Shown: positions 1-10,846, counted from the first letter of the stretch. The stretch is 64,000 bases of DNA from Thiosocius sp963719025 (GCA_963719025.1 CAVRBK010000098.1:1-64000), one strand, 5' to 3'. The notes: generated by a model from the sequence alone, not told the origin. Numbers and translations: made by a program.

Positions 1-198
1 GGGCCGCGTCACCCGACTCGGCGCCTTCGATAATGGTGGCGACCGCGAACGGCGACTGGGTCTTCATGCATTCGCTGACCATGCGCAGATAGCGCGGCTC
101 GAAGATCCGCAGCGGCAGCAGGCCGCCGGGAAACAGCACCACATTGAGCGGGAAGACCGCCACCCCTCGGGCGCGTCGGATACAGGATCCGTGGTCAA
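1..198 (-). CDS. LON substrate-binding domain protein, 5' part only
   Basis: Runs off the left edge of the window, so only about the first 60 residues are visible. The readable part contains VAVFPLNVVLFPGG and LRIFEPRYLRMVSECM, the start of the Lon N-terminal (PUA-like) substrate-binding domain found in small stand-alone LON-domain proteins. The likely start is a TTG at 198-196 overlapping the ubiX stop codon (ATTGA), which suggests translational coupling. The frame from that TTG and the frame of the domain differ by two bases around 163-170, consistent with the indel noise in this half of the window. The protein may bind unfolded proteins; its role is not established. Confidence 0.65.
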
Positions 199-812
199 TT
201 CGGATCGCCCCAGCGGGCGGTCAGCTGATGCGGCACCCCCAGGTGATCGAGCACGCGCGCCACCATGAAGTCGACGATCTCATCGACCGAGGTCGGACGG
301 AAATAAAAACCCGGGTTGGCCGGCATGATCACCGCACCGGCCTGCGCCAGGCGCAGCATGTTCTCCAGGTGGATGGTCGAGAACGGCGTCTCGCGCACCA
401 CCAGGATGAGCTTGCGGCGCTCCTTCAGCGCCACGTCGGCGGCACGGTCGATCAGGTCGTCGCAGATGCCGTTGGCCACCGAGGCCAGGGTGCCGGTGGT
501 ACAGGGACAGATCACCACGGCCTCGGGCGGATTCGAGCCACTGGCCACCGGCGCGGTCCACTGCTGCCGGCCAAACACCTGCAACTGGCCGGGCCTGGCC
601 GCGAAATGCTCGATCAGGAAGGTCTGCATCTCGTCCGGACGCCCCGGCAGCTGCAGATCGGTCTCCATGTTGACCACGACCTGCGCCGCCTGCGAGGCCA
701 TCACGTACACCTGGCGACCGGCCTGCAGCAGGCATTCGATCAGGCGCAGGCCGTACTGGATGCCGGATGCGCCGGTGAGGGCGACGGCGATGGGTGGCTG
801 CGGAGTACTCAT
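195..812 (-). CDS. ubiX: Flavin prenyltransferase UbiX
   Basis: 205 residues, the usual length for UbiX. It attaches a dimethylallyl group to FMN, making the prenylated cofactor used by the UbiD decarboxylase in ubiquinone biosynthesis; it is cytoplasmic. The N-terminal flavin-binding strand and loop IAVALTGASGIQYGLRLIE is intact, as are the CPCTTGTLASVANGICDDLIDRA segment and the C-terminal MPANPGFYFRPTSVDEIVDFMVARVLDHLG. It is one of the few uninterrupted genes in this part of the window. It lies 29 bases downstream of mpl on the same strand and overlaps the following LON-domain gene, so the three probably share a transcript. Confidence 0.95.
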   Translation of the reverse strand: MSTPQPPIAVALTGASGIQYGLRLIECLLQAGRQVYVMASQAAQVVVNMETDLQLPGRPDEMQTFLIEHFAARPGQLQVFGRQQWTAPVASGSNPPEAVVICPCTTGTLASVANGICDDLIDRAADVALKERRKLILVVRETPFSTIHLENMLRLAQAGAVIMPANPGFYFRPTSVDEIVDFMVARVLDHLGVPHQLTARWGDPN

Positions 813-841
813 AGGCCTTATTTAAGCATGCCGATAGGGTG

Positions 842-2274
842 TTACAGGATCGGGTTTGTAGGGATTTTCCGTTGCACCGGAATCACCGGCGCTTGGCCGA
901 GACCTGTCCCCGCCAACGCATCCAGCAGGCGCTGATGAATGCCCTCGAAGCCGCCGTTGCTCATCACCAGCACCTGGTCACCGGGACCGGCCAGCGCCGC
1001 CACCTGCATCGACGATCGCCTGGGTCGCATCGCTGCACCTGCAGACGCTCACCCAGACCGCGCAGCACGCCGGCCGGCATCCCAATCCAGGCTGTCCGGC
1101 GCATACACCAAGACCTGCGTCGGCCTCGTCCAGCGAGTCGGCCAGCTGGCCGGCATGCACACCCATGCGCATGGTGTTCGAGCGCGGCTCGAGCACGGCC
1201 AGGATGCGCTGCTCGCCGACATGCTTGCGCAGGCCGTCCAGGGTCGTGCGGATCGCGGTCGGGTGGTGGGCGAAATCGTCGTAGACCCGTATCCCGCGCG
1301 ACCTCGCCGCGCAGTTCCATGCGCCGCTTCACGTTGCGAAACGCCGCCAGCGCCTCGACGCCGACGCCGGCGGCACCCCGGCATGCCGCGCTGCGGCCAG
1401 GGCGGCCAGCGCATTGCTGACGTTGTGCTGGCCGGTCAGGGCCCACTCGACGCGGCCGGCGTTCTGCGGTCTCGCAGATCACGTCGAAGCGCGCTGCCAT
1501 CGGCGCTGACGCTGGCGCGCATGCCAACTCGCCTCGAACTCCGGGTCGAAGTGTTCGACCGGCGTCCAGCAGCCCATGTCCAGCACATCGTGCAGGTTGC
1601 CGTCGTTCAGCGGCGAGATGATCAGGCCGTTGCCCGGCACGGTGCGCACCAGGTGATGGAACTGACGCTGGATCGCCTCGAGGTCGTCGAAGATGTCCGC
1701 GTGATCGAATTCGAGATTGTTCAGCACCAGGGTGCGCGGCCGGTAGTGCACGAACTTGGAACGCTTGTCGAAAAACGCCGTGTCGTACTCGTCCGCCTCG
1801 ACGACGAAGAACGGCGCTTCGCCGGCGCGCGCCGACACGCCGAAGTTCTCCGGCACGCCGCCGATCAGAAACCCCGGCTCCAGGCCGGCATACTCCAGGA
1901 TCCAGGCCAGCATGCTCGACGGTGGTGGTCTTGCCGTGGGTGCCGGCCACCGCCAGCACCCAGCGGTCCTGCAGCACATTCTCGGCCAGCCATTGCGGCC
2001 CGGAGGTATAGCGCAGGCCGCGCTCGAGCATGTACTCGACCGCCGGGTTGCCGCGCGACATGGCATTGCCGACCACGACCTGATCGGGTGGCGGGATCGA
2101 GGTGCGCCGGATCGTAGCCCTCCATCAGCGCGATGCCGGCGGCCTCGCAGCTGGGTGCTCATCGGCGGGTAGACGTTGGCATCCGAACCCGGTGACCTCG
2201 TGGCCGAGCGCGCGCGCGAGCAGCGCGATGCCGCCCATGAAGGTGCCGCAGATACCGAGGATGTGGATCTTCAT
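842..2274 (-). CDS. mpl: UDP-N-acetylmuramate:L-Ala-gamma-D-Glu-meso-Dap ligase (Mpl), frame broken
   Basis: Murein peptide recycling ligase that joins the recovered tripeptide to UDP-MurNAc in the cytoplasm. The ATG at 2274 starts MKIHILGICGTFMGGIALLA, the typical Mpl opening. Further pieces follow in other frames: the Mur ligase P-loop AGTHGKTTT, then FLIGGVPENFGVSARAGEAP, FFVVEADEYDTAFFDKRSKF and LNNLEFDHADIFDDLEAIQR, ending at the TAA at 842. The span of 1433 bases equals about 477 codons, close to the family length of about 450-460. At least six single-base indels are needed to restore one frame (for example an extra T in GGGTTCGGA near 2191). The ATG overlaps the stop of the upstream membrane protein gene (ATGA). 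Confidence 0.85.
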
Positions 2275-2797
2275 GTACGCAGCGCCAAGACCGGCGGAAA
2301 GACCCGGGCGATCAGATTAAAGGCAATCATGGTGTAGCTCAGCACGATCAGTACACCGGCCAGCAGCGGGACCTCCAGCGCATGCCGCAGGACGTTGCCC
2401 AGGGCGACGTGCAGCCAGACCGCCAGCGACCAGGTCGATCAGCATGGCCAGTCTGGACCACGCCCATGAGCTCGGCCGGCAAACGCGACGAACAGCATGA
2501 TCAGACCGGCCAGCACACCGAGCCCGAGAAAGGCCGTGGCGGTCTGCTGCCAGCGCGCCGCATGACCGCTTGAACTGCAGCAGCACGAACAGCAGGCCAA
2601 GGTCAGTACGCAGGTCGAGCAGGTTGGCGCCGAGCGCCGGCCGGCAGACCACCGAACAGGTCGGCCCCGTTGAGCAGCGCCGACGACGAACACTCAGCAC
2701 CGCCAGCAGCAGCCAGCAGCGCCGACGACGCCGGCAGATCCTGCGGGCCGCGGCGCAGCAGGGCGAGATCGACGAAAAACCGGATCAAGGCCTGCAT
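2271..2797 (-). CDS. Conserved membrane protein upstream of mpl, frame broken
   Basis: Starts at the ATG at 2797 with MQALIRFFVDLALLRRGPQDLPAS. After repair of several indels it continues as a protein of about 175 residues with four or five hydrophobic segments, including LGANLLDLALTLGLLFVLLQF, TATAFLGLGVLAGLIMLFVAFAG and a C-terminal VLIVLSYTMIAFNLIARVF. It ends in a TGA that overlaps the mpl start by four bases, which indicates coupled translation. Small inner-membrane proteins of this general form are seen beside mpl in other gammaproteobacteria, but I do not recognise a named family and assign no function. Confidence 0.6.
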
Positions 2798-2902
2798 CGG
2801 TCAGCGTTCCAGCAGCAACAGTCGGGCATATCTTACCTCGCCGTCAGCCGGCTCAGCGTGCGGTGCAATGTTATCCTTGCGGCCACGACAAGGAAGGGAC
2901 CG

Positions 2903-4105
2903 ATGCAAGAAAAATTCGTCGACACGCACGAAAGCCTGCTGCAACTCTGTGAGCAGCTTGCAAGGGCAGCGAATGGCTGGCCCTCGATACCGAATTCATC
3001 CGCGAGAAGACCTACTACCCCAGGCTGTGCCTGATGCAGGTCTGCAACGGCGAGGTGGCCGCCTGTGTCGACCCGCTGAAGCTGGACGACCTGCAGCCCG
3101 CTGCTCGACGTCCTCTACGACGGCAGCATGCTCAAGGTGCTGCATGCCGCACGCCAGGACCTGGAGATCTTTCTGCACGACTATCGGGCGACTCCCGATG
3201 CCGGTATTCGACACCCAGCCGGCCGCCGCACTGCTCGGGCACGGCGACCAGATCGGCTATGCCAACCTGGTCAAGCAACTGCTGGACGTCGAGCTGCCCA
3301 AGGACCAGTCGCGCACCGACTGGTCGCAGACGACCGCTGGACGAACAGCAGACTGCGCTATGCGCTGGACGACGTGGTCTACCTGGGCCAGCTCTACCTG
3401 CACATGCGCGGCCACCTGTTCGATCGCGAACGCCTGCAGTGGCTGGCCGCCGACTTCGCGACCCTCGCCGACCCGCAGACCTATTATCCCGAACCGGACA
3501 GCATGTGGAAGCGCACCAAGGGCAAGCAGATGCTGCGCGGCCGACAGCTCGCGGTTCTGCAGGCTCGGCCGCCTGGCGCGAGATCGCAGGCGCGCGAGCG
3601 CGACCTGCCGCGCAAGTGGGTCCTGAAGGACGACGTCATGATCGAACTGAGCCGACGCATGCCGCACGATGCCGGCGGCCTGGCGAAGATCCGCGGGCTC
3701 GAGCCCGGCCAGATCCGCCGCGAGGGCGACAGCCTGCTCGAACTGATCGAAGACGGCACGCGAACCTGCCGCGCGAGCAATGGCCCAGCGACAAGGCACG
3801 GCCCAAACCGCTGTACGGCGCAGCAGGAGGCGATGGTCGACCTGCTCAGCGCCGCGCTGCGCCTGATCGCCGACCGCCACCAGCTGTCGCCGATGGCGAT
3901 TGCGTCACGCAAGGACCTGGAAAAGCTGGTGCGCGGCGAACCCGACTGCGTGCTGCATCGAAGGCTGGCGACACTCGCTGGCCGGCGAGACACTGCGCGC
4001 AGGTGATGCAGGGGAAACGAGCAGCTGGTTGTCGACGGGGATGGACTGGCCCTGCAGCCGCAGCTGATCCGGCGAGCGGTGCGGGCTACCCAATCACCCG
4101 GTTGA
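2903..4105 (+). CDS. rnd: Ribonuclease D, frame broken
   Basis: 3'-5' exoribonuclease that trims tRNA 3' ends. The ATG at 2903 follows an AAGGAAGGG ribosome binding site. The DEDD exonuclease motifs are visible across frames: WLALDTEFIREKTYYPRLCL (motif I), LKVLHAARQDLEIFLHDY (motif II), and LRYALDDVVYLGQLYLHMRG (motif III). An HRDC-type region follows (GLAKIRGLEPGQIRREGDSL) and then a second HRDC-like stretch. About seven indels interrupt it, most needing removal of one base (extra C in CAGCCCGCTG near 3102). The end is set at a TGA at 4103-4105, overlapping the opposed spoT end by about 20 bases; the exact stop is uncertain because of the indels. Confidence 0.8.
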
Positions 4106-6310
4106 TACGCAGCACAAAGGGAACATTCTTCAGGCGGCGGATGATGCTGGCGAGGTGCTTGCGCTCGCGCACGGAGATCACGAAACGCAGGCTGGTACTC
4201 AGACCGTCGCGCTCCTCGCTGCGCACATCCTCGATGTTCGAGCCCTCGTCGGCGATCAGCGAGGCGATGGTCGCCAGCATGCCGCGCTGGTTGCCGGCGT
4301 CGACCCGGATCGTCGTCGAGAACTCGCCGCTGACGTCCTCGGCCCACTGCACGTCCAGCCAGCTCTGCCCCTGTCGGCGGAAATCACCCAGGTTGGGACA
4401 GTCGTGGTGATGCACCACCAGGCCGCGACCCGGGCTGAAGATGGCCACGATCGGGTCGCCGGGGATCGGGCCGCAGCACTTGGCAAAATTCACCACCATG
4501 CCCTCGGTGCCCTTGATCGTCAGCGAACCTGCCGGACCCGCTCGCCGTCCTGCGGCTGCTGGTCGCCTGGTGCACCAGCAGGCGCGCCACCAGCTTGGCC
4601 ATGCGGTTGCCCAGGCCGATCTGTTCGAGCAGGTGATCGAAGTCTCGATGCCCAGCTCGTCGAGCACCGTTTGCACGTCGGTCCTCGTTGACCAGACTTG
4701 ATCCAGCTGGTCGCCCCAGCGCCTCGAGTTCGCGTTCGAGCAGGCGCCGACCCGAGCTCGACGGCCTCCTTGTGTTCGAGACGCTTGAGGTAGCGATCGG
4801 ATGGTCGCGCGCGCCTTGCCGGTCACGACGAAATCCAGCCAGGCCGGGTTGGGCCGATTGTTCGGCTTGGTGATGATCTCGACCGTCTGGCCATTGCGCA
4901 GCTGCGTGCGCAGCGGCGCCAGGCGCCGGTCGACCCGCGCGGCAACGCAGTGGTTGCCGACATCGGAATGCACCGCGTAGGCGAAATCGATCACGGTCGC
5001 GCCCTTGGGCAACACGAAGATCTGGCCGCGCGGCGTGAACACGTAGACCTCGTCCGGGAAACAGGTCGACCTTGACGTGCTCGAGGAACTCCATCGAGTT
5101 GCCCGAGTCCTTCTGCACCTCGAGCAGGTTGCGCAGCCAGTCGGCCGCGGCATCCGGCGTCATGCGCGCCGCCGCTCGCCGTCCTTGTACTGCCAGTGCG
5201 CCGCGATGCCCTCTTCGGCCACCCGGTGCATCTCGCGGGTGCGGATCTGGATCTCGATCGGCACGCCGTGCGGACCGAACAGCACGGTGTGCAGCGACTG
5301 GTAGCCGTTGGCCTTGGGGATCGCGATGTAGTCCTTGAAGCGCCCGGGCACCGGGCTTGTACAGGTTGTGCACGACGCCGAGCACGCGGTAGCAGGTGTC
5401 CACCGCTGTCGACGATGATGCGAAAGGCATAGACATCGGCCAGTTCGTTCAGCGACGACGCTTCTTCTCCAGCATCTTGCGGTAGATGCTGTAGACGTGC
5501 TTCTCGCGGCCGTAGACCTCGCCGTCGAAGCCCTCCTGCTGCAGGCGGCCGCGCAGCACCTCTTCGATGTTGCCGACCACCTCCTTGCGGTTGCCGCGGC
5601 GCTTGCGCAGCGCGGCGCGCAGGATGTCGTAGCGCCACGGCCAGTGCGCGGCCATGCCGAGTTCCTCGAGTTCGTGCCGGATGCTGTTGATGCCCAGCCG
5701 ATTGGCGATCGGCGCATAGATTTCGAGCGTCTCGCGCGCGATGCGGCGCGCCTTGTCCGGCCGCATGACGCCGAGCGTGCGCATGTTGTGCAGGCGATCG
5801 GCGAGCTTGATCAGGATGACCCGGATATCCTTGGTCATCGCCAGCATCATCTTGCGGAAGTTCTCCGCCTGGGCCTCGGCCCGCGAGCGGAACTTGATCT
5901 GGGTGAGCTTGCTGACGCCGTCGACCAGTTCGGCGATCTCCGGCACCGAACTCGCTGGCCAGCTGCTCCTTGGCGGTCTCGGTGTCTTCGATGACGTCGT
6001 GCAGGATCGCCGCCATCAGGCACTGGTGATCCATGCGCATCTCGGCCAGGATGCGGGCCACCGCGACGGGATGGTAGATGTAGGGTTCGCCGGAGAGGCG
6101 ATTCTGGCCCTCGTGGGCCTCGGCGCCGAACAGGTAGGCGCGGTAGACCTCGCGGACCTGCTCGTGGGTGAGATAGCGTTCGAGGTAGCCGCACAGATCG
6201 CTGATCAGAAAGCGTGCGTCACCGGCCGTCCGCGACTCGATCAGATCGTCGGCTGATCTGGCAGAGCGTCGGGCTCAGCGGACGCGGGCATCCACCGGCT
6301 GTTTACTCAT
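4086..6310 (-). CDS. spoT: Bifunctional (p)ppGpp synthetase/hydrolase SpoT, frame broken
   Basis: Stringent-response enzyme that makes and hydrolyses (p)ppGpp; cytoplasmic. In order: an HD hydrolase domain (ILAEMRMDHQCLMAAILHDVIEDTE, with the HD pair visible), the synthetase domain (FKDYIAIPKANGYQSLHTVL), a TGS domain (EVYVFTPRGQIFVLPKGATV), and a C-terminal ACT domain (GMLATIASLIADEGSNIEDV) ending at the TAG at 4086. The span equals about 741 codons against about 700-730 in the family. The ATG at 6310 overlaps the end of rpoZ, the usual rpoZ-spoT order. Several indels break the frame, including one close to the start, but all domains are present, so a working gene in the organism is likely. 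Confidence 0.9.
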
Positions 6311-6593
6311 CGTCATTGCCCAGGTCCGACGACGCCGAGCTCGCCGGCCAGCGCCGCAGCCAGCTCGTCATCGATCGACTCGGTCGTCTCTTCCGGCTCG
6401 GCCAGGGTCTCCTCGCGTGATCAGGCCCTCGGCGATCTCGCGCAGCGCGACCACGGTCGGCTTGTCGTTTTCCCAGGGCACCAGCGGATCGACGCCGTTG
6501 ACCAGCTGCCGGGCACGGCGGCTGGCCAGCAGGACCAGGTCGAAACGGTTGTCGACGTTGTTCGAGACAGTCTTCTACGGTGATGCGGGCCAT
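6303..6593 (-). CDS. rpoZ: RNA polymerase omega subunit, frame broken
   Basis: Small RNA polymerase subunit that helps assemble the beta' subunit. It begins MARITVEDCLE at 6593; after removal of one base near 6568 it continues as DNRFDLVLLASRRARQLVNG, VDPLVPWENDKPTVVALREI and AEGLITREETLAEPEETTES, all characteristic of omega. The C-terminus depends on how the last indels are resolved: one frame ends in acidic GNDDE at 6303, another ends at 6314. The first is preferred because it gives the usual overlap with the spoT ATG. The order gmk, rpoZ, spoT on one strand matches the Escherichia coli order. Confidence 0.85.
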   Translation of the reverse strand: MARITVEDCLEQRRQPFRPGPAGQPPCPAAGQRRRSAGALGKRQADRGRAARDRRGPDHARRPWPSRKRRPSRSMTSWLRRWPASSASSDLGNDDE

Positions 6594-6662
6594 GGTGCGT
6601 CAACAACTCCAGCTTGCGAGAAATTCGAGTTCGAACGGGCAATTATATGGTTTCTTGCCCGA

Positions 6663-7288
6663 TCAGCCAAGCATCTCGGCCAGCTCGGCGCCGAAACGGC
6701 CGGCCTGGCGCGGCTCGCGCAGGCGTTCTGCGACGATAATCGCGCGCAGATCGGCCAAGCGCGACGGCGAAATCGTCGTTGATCACCAGGTAGTCGTATT
6801 CCGGGATAGTGCGACAACTCGCTGCGCGCGTCCGCCATGCGCCGCTCGACGATCTCGGCACTGTCCTGCCCGCGGCCCGACAGGCGTTCGCGCAGCGCCA
6901 TCGATACTCGGCGGCGCGATGAATATCGACACGCGCATCGGCGAAGCGCTGCACGCACCTGCTGCGCGCCCTGCCAGTCGATCTCGAGCACCACGTCGAG
7001 GCCCTGGCCGCAGTTGATCGCGCACCGCCGGCCTCGGCGGTGCCGTAGTAGTTGTCGAACACCTGGGCGTGCTCGAGGAAGGCACCCTCGCCCGGCCAGC
7101 TCCTCGAAGCGCTCGACGCTGACGAAGTGGTAGTGCACGCCGTCTTCCTCGCCCGGCCGCATCGCGCGGGTGGCATGCGAGACCGACATGACCAGGCGGT
7201 CGTCGGCCGGCACCAGCTCACGCAGCAGGCTGGTCTTGCCGGCGCCCGACGGCGCGGAGACGATAAAGAGAATTCCTGATTGCGACAT
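6663..7288 (-). CDS. gmk: Guanylate kinase, frame broken
   Basis: Phosphorylates GMP to GDP with ATP. The ATG at 7288 opens MSQSGILFIVSAPSGAGKTS with the P-loop, followed by LVMSVSHATRAMRPGEEDGV and HYHFVSVERFEELAG, the GMP-binding part. Later pieces in other frames are QVFDNYYGTAEA, LDVVLEIDWQGAQQVRA, RRMADARSELSHYPEYDYLV and a C-terminal REPRQAGRFGAELAEMLG with TGA at 6665-6663. The repaired length of about 208 residues matches the family. Five or more single-base indels are needed. It lies between yicC and rpoZ on the same strand. Confidence 0.88.
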
Positions 7289-7304
7289 TGCCTGACTACC
7301 CCGG

Positions 7305-8178
7305 TCACTCGATATTCTGCACCTGCTCGCGCATCTGCTCGATCAGCACCTTCATCTCGACCGAAACGGCCGTCGTCTCGCTGTCGGCCGATTTCGAGCC
7401 CAGGGTATTGGCCTCGCGATTGAGTTCCTGCATCAGGAAATCCAGGCGCCGCCCGACCGGCTCGTCCTGCTCCAGCACCCGCGTCGACCTCGTCGAGGTG
7501 GGTGCGTCAGGCGATCCATCTCCTCGTCGACGTCGAGGCGCTGCGCGAGCAGCGCCATCTCCTGCTCCAGGCGTTCCTGATCGAGATTTTCCGCGACCTC
7601 GGCGAGCCGCGCCTGCAGGCGTTCGCGCACCGCCGTCGATGACCACCGGCATGCGTTCGCGCGCCAGCTCGACCTGCGCACGCATGCGCGTCGAGCCGCT
7701 GCACGATCAGTTCGCGCAAGCCGCTCGCCCTCACGCTCGCGCGCCTCGACCAGCGCGTCGAAGCGCCTGCTCGAGCAGCGCCAGCGCGGCCTCCTGCACC
7801 GGCGTGAAATCCTGCTCGCCCGCCTCCAGCACACCCGGCCAGCGCAGGATGTCCATGATGCTGGGATTGTGCGAGCTGTGCAGCCGGTGCGCCATCTTGT
7901 CGGCCGCACCGAGCAGCTGCTCGACCAGTTGCTCGTTGACCTGCAGCTCGCCGCCGGCGTCGCCGCCGGCCTTGAAGCGCAGGTTGCATTCGACCTTGCC
8001 GCGCCCGAGCCGCGCGGTCACCCGCTCGCGCACCTGCCGGCTCGATCGCCCGCAGTTCCTCGGGCAGGCGCACGGTTGCCTCGAGATAGCGGTGATTCAC
8101 TGAACGGATCTCCCAGGTGAGTTCACCGTACTCACCGTGCCCCTGCTGGCGCGCAAACGCCGTCATGCTTCGAATCAT
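7305..8178 (-). CDS. yicC: YicC-family endoribonuclease, frame broken
   Basis: The start ATG at 8178 gives MIRSMTAFARQQGHGEYGEL, the hallmark YicC opening; WEIRSVNHRYLEATVRLPEE follows intact. The C-terminus reads FLMQELNREANTLGSKSADS then EMKVLIEQMREQVQNIE with TGA at 7305. The span equals about 291 codons (Escherichia coli YicC 287). Members of the YicC/YloC family have been described as endoribonucleases that affect small-RNA turnover. Frame breaks lie around 7500, 7690, 7730 and 8040. The usual neighbour gmk lies directly downstream. Confidence 0.88.
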
Positions 8179-8243
8179 ACTGACCTCGGTTGAGTCACCC
8201 GCATCCCATCGACTGCGCGACATTGCGTGTATCATAAGGGGCA

Positions 8244-9202
8244 TTGATCACGCAACGCACCGTGACGCCCACGCACGCATGTCTCCCAAGCCCCCGCGAC
8301 AGTCTCCCTATCGGCACGGTGCTCGACTGTTACCGGATCACGAAACTGATTGGCAGCGGCGGTTTCAGCCTGATCTACCTGGCCGAAGACGAAGACAATC
8401 ACGACGAAGTCGCGATCAAGGAATACCTGCCCAAGCGCTTCGGCACACGCGACAAGCGGCCTGGCCGTGTCGGTCGTGCAGCGAAGACAAGTACGAAAGC
8501 TTCCAGCGCGGACGGCGCCTGTTCTACCAGGAGGCGCGGGTGCTGGCCGACCCTGCGCCATCCGAATATCGTGCACGTGCGCAACTGCTTTCTGGCCAAC
8601 AACACCGCCTACCTGGTGATGAACTACGAGCCGGGCAAGAACCTCGGCCGCTACATCAAGAAGCGCCAGGGCGGTCTCAGCACCAATTTTCTGATGACCG
8701 TTTTCCCGCCGCTGCTCGATGCCCTGGACCTGATCCACAGCCGCCAGCACCTGCATCTCGACATCAAACCCAGCAACGTCCACCTGCGCCCGGGCGGCAA
8801 CCCGCTGCTGCTGGATTTCGGCGCCGTCTACCACCTCGACGACGTCGGTGACAAAAAGGCCCAGGTGGTCACCCCGGGCTTTTCGCCGATCGAGCAGTAC
8901 TACGCCGTCGGGCCGGGTCGGGCCATATACCGACGTGTACGCCGTCGGCGCGACCATGCGTGCCTGCATCGAGGGCAAACCGCCGCCCTCGGCCGTGGAA
9001 CGTCATGCCAACGATAAACTGGTTCCGGCAATCGAGGCCTTCGGCAGACGCTACCCGCGCGAGGTGCTCGAATCGATTGACTGGGCCATGCAGGTCGCCC
9101 CGGAGCATCGACCGGAAAGCGCCGGCGCAGCTGCGCGACGCCCTGCTTGGCCGCATCCGTGTACCGCGCGACATGTACACACGGCAGAAGGTGGCTGGAT
9201 GA
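8244..9202 (+). CDS. Hanks-type serine/threonine protein kinase, frame broken
   Basis: Soluble kinase of about 315 residues. Visible elements: the glycine loop YRITKLIGSGGFSLIYLAED, catalytic lysine in EVAIKEYLPKRF, HPNIVHVRNCFLANNTAYLV, catalytic loop HLDIKPSNVHL (HLD instead of HRD), DFG in NPLLLDFGAV, and an activation or P+1 segment TPGFSPIEQYY. TDVYAVGATMRACIEGKPPP then leads to a C-lobe ending RPESAGQLRDALLGR. No transmembrane or sensor domain follows. The start is uncertain: TTG at 8244 is in frame, while an ATG at 8279 would fit if one extra C near 8294 is removed. The stop overlaps the ATG of the next gene, a PP2C phosphatase, so the two act as a pair. Indels cluster at 8470-8560 and near 8925. 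Confidence 0.8.
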
Positions 9203-9974
9203 ACGGCGAGGCGCGCCCCTTCATCGCGGCCAAGGCCTCCGCCATCGGCGATCGCGCGAGCAACCAGGATCGCTGCTTCTTCCTCGACGGTCGGTGACAC
9301 GCTCCTGCTCGGACTCGCCGATGGCCTCGGCGGACACCCGCGCGGTGAGGTCGCCGCGCAGTTGCTTATCGACGTGTGCGAGACCGCTGTTTCGCAAGGC
9401 CGACAAGCCACTGTCCGATCCGCAGGACTTCATGCTGCAGTGCATCGGCAAGGCGCACCAGTCGATCCGCCGCTTTGGCGAACGCCAGACGCCGCCGATC
9501 GCGCCGCGCACGACGGCGGTGCTGGCGATCGTCCAGGCGGGCATCGCCTACTGGGCGCATGTCGGCGACAGCCGCCTCTACCTGATCCGCGACGGCAGCT
9601 ACCCAGCTGCAGACCCGCGACCATGCGCAGGTCCGGTTCGTCCGCCAGAGCGCGCACGAAGCTCACCGCGCGCGCGCTCCAGCCTGACCCGGTGCCTCGG
9701 CGGACTGCCACAACCACCGACCACCACCTGTGGCTCGCCGATGCCCCTGCAGCCACATGACAGCCTGTTGTTGTGCTCGGACGGACTGTGGGACCAGGTC
9801 AGCTCGCAGGCGCTGCATCGAGGCCTTCGGCGACGACACGCATGAACCGCTGGAAACCCGCCTTCCGAACTGGTCGAGCAGGCCGCCGAGGCGCCAAACA
9901 GCGATAATGTCACCGCGGTGGCGCTGCGCTGGCTGGCGGCCGCGGCAAACGCGCCGACGGCCAGACTGCGATAG
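9199..9974 (+). CDS. PP2C-family protein phosphatase, frame broken
   Basis: Metal-dependent Ser/Thr phosphatase partner of the kinase upstream (ATGA overlap at 9199). Motifs in order: KASAIGDRASNQDRCFFLDG (motif 1 with the metal-binding aspartate), GLADGLGGHPRGEVAAQLLI, RTTAVLAIVQAGIAYWAHVG, GDSRLYLIRDGSY, LLLCSDGLWDQVSSQALIEA and SDNVTAVALRW, which is the complete PP2C core. After repair it is about 255 residues. The stop TAG at 9972-9974 is taken from the last motif's frame; other frames stay open beyond it, so the end is approximate. At least six indels are present. It probably reverses phosphorylation by the neighbouring kinase. Confidence 0.78.
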
Positions 9975-10079
9975 CGGAAAACCCGCCCCCCGACGCAGAC
10001 TCGCGACCAGATGGCTCGGCCGAACGAGCGCGCAGGCCGCGCAAAACAACCCAACGAAACCGACTCATAAGGAATTCCC

Positions 10080-10805
10080 ATGCGACCCAGTGGACGCGCA
10101 CCTGAGCAGATGCGACCGATCTCCTTCACCCCGAATTTCACCATGCACGCGGAAGGCTCCGTACTGGTCGCCTTCGGCAACACCAAGGTGATCTGCACCG
10201 CCAGCGATCGAGGACCGGCAGCCGCGCTGGCTGCGCGACGAAAACCAGGGCTGGGTAACCGCCGAGTACGGCATGCTGCCGCGCTCCACCCACAGCCGCA
10301 TGGGGCGCGAGGCCGCGCGCGGCGGCCAGGGCGGGCGCACCATGGAGATCCAGCGCCTGATCGGTCGCGCGCTGCGCGCCTCGGTCGACCTGAAGAAGCT
10401 CGGCCCACGCACCGTCACACTCGATTGCGACGTGATCCAGGCCGACGGCGGCACGCGCACCGCGTCGATCTCCGGCGCCTTCGTCGCGCTCAGCCAGGCG
10501 CTGACCAAGCTGCGCCTGGCTGGGGGCCATCGAGCAGGATCCGACTGCTCGGCAACGTCGCCTCGGTGTCGGTCGGCATCTACAACGGCACGCCGGTGCT
10601 CGACCTCGACTACGCCGAGGACTCCAGCGCCGAGACCGACATGAACGTGGTGATGGACGACCAGGGCCGCTTCATCGAGGTGCAGGGCACGGCCGAGGGC
10701 GCACCCTTCTCAGCGCGACGAGATGAATGCCATGCTCGGATCTGGCACGCCAGGGCGTCGACCAGATCATCGCTGCGCAGAATGCCGGTGCTCAACGCCG
10801 GCTGA
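10080..10805 (+). CDS. rph: Ribonuclease PH, frame broken
   Basis: Phosphorolytic 3'-5' exoribonuclease that matures tRNA ends. Begins MRPSGRAPEQMRPISFTPNF at 10080, then SVLVAFGNTKVICTAS; RGGQGGRTMEIQRLIGRALR and TVTLDCDVIQADGGTRTASI are intact, followed by GIYNGTPVLDLDYAEDSSAE and VQGTAEGAPFSRDEMNAMLD. The catalytic and phosphate-binding segments are all present. The length is about 240 residues as expected. Frame breaks fall near 10210, 10525, 10711 and at the C-terminus; the end is placed at the TGA 10803-10805 in the frame reading PVLNAG. It lies 41 bases before rdgB, a common pairing. Confidence 0.88.
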   Translation: MRPSGRAPEQMRPISFTPNFTMHAEGSVLVAFGNTKVICTASDRGPAAALAARRKPGLGNRRVRHAAALHPQPHGARGRARRPGRAHHGDPAPDRSRAARLGRPEEARPTHRHTRLRRDPGRRRHAHRVDLRRLRRAQPGADQAAPGWGPSSRIRLLGNVASVSVGIYNGTPVLDLDYAEDSSAETDMNVVMDDQGRFIEVQGTAEGAPFSARRDECHARIWHARASTRSSLRRMPVLNAG

Positions 10806-10846
10806 GCCGCGCACCGTCCACCCCAGATGACCCGAGGAGAAACCCC

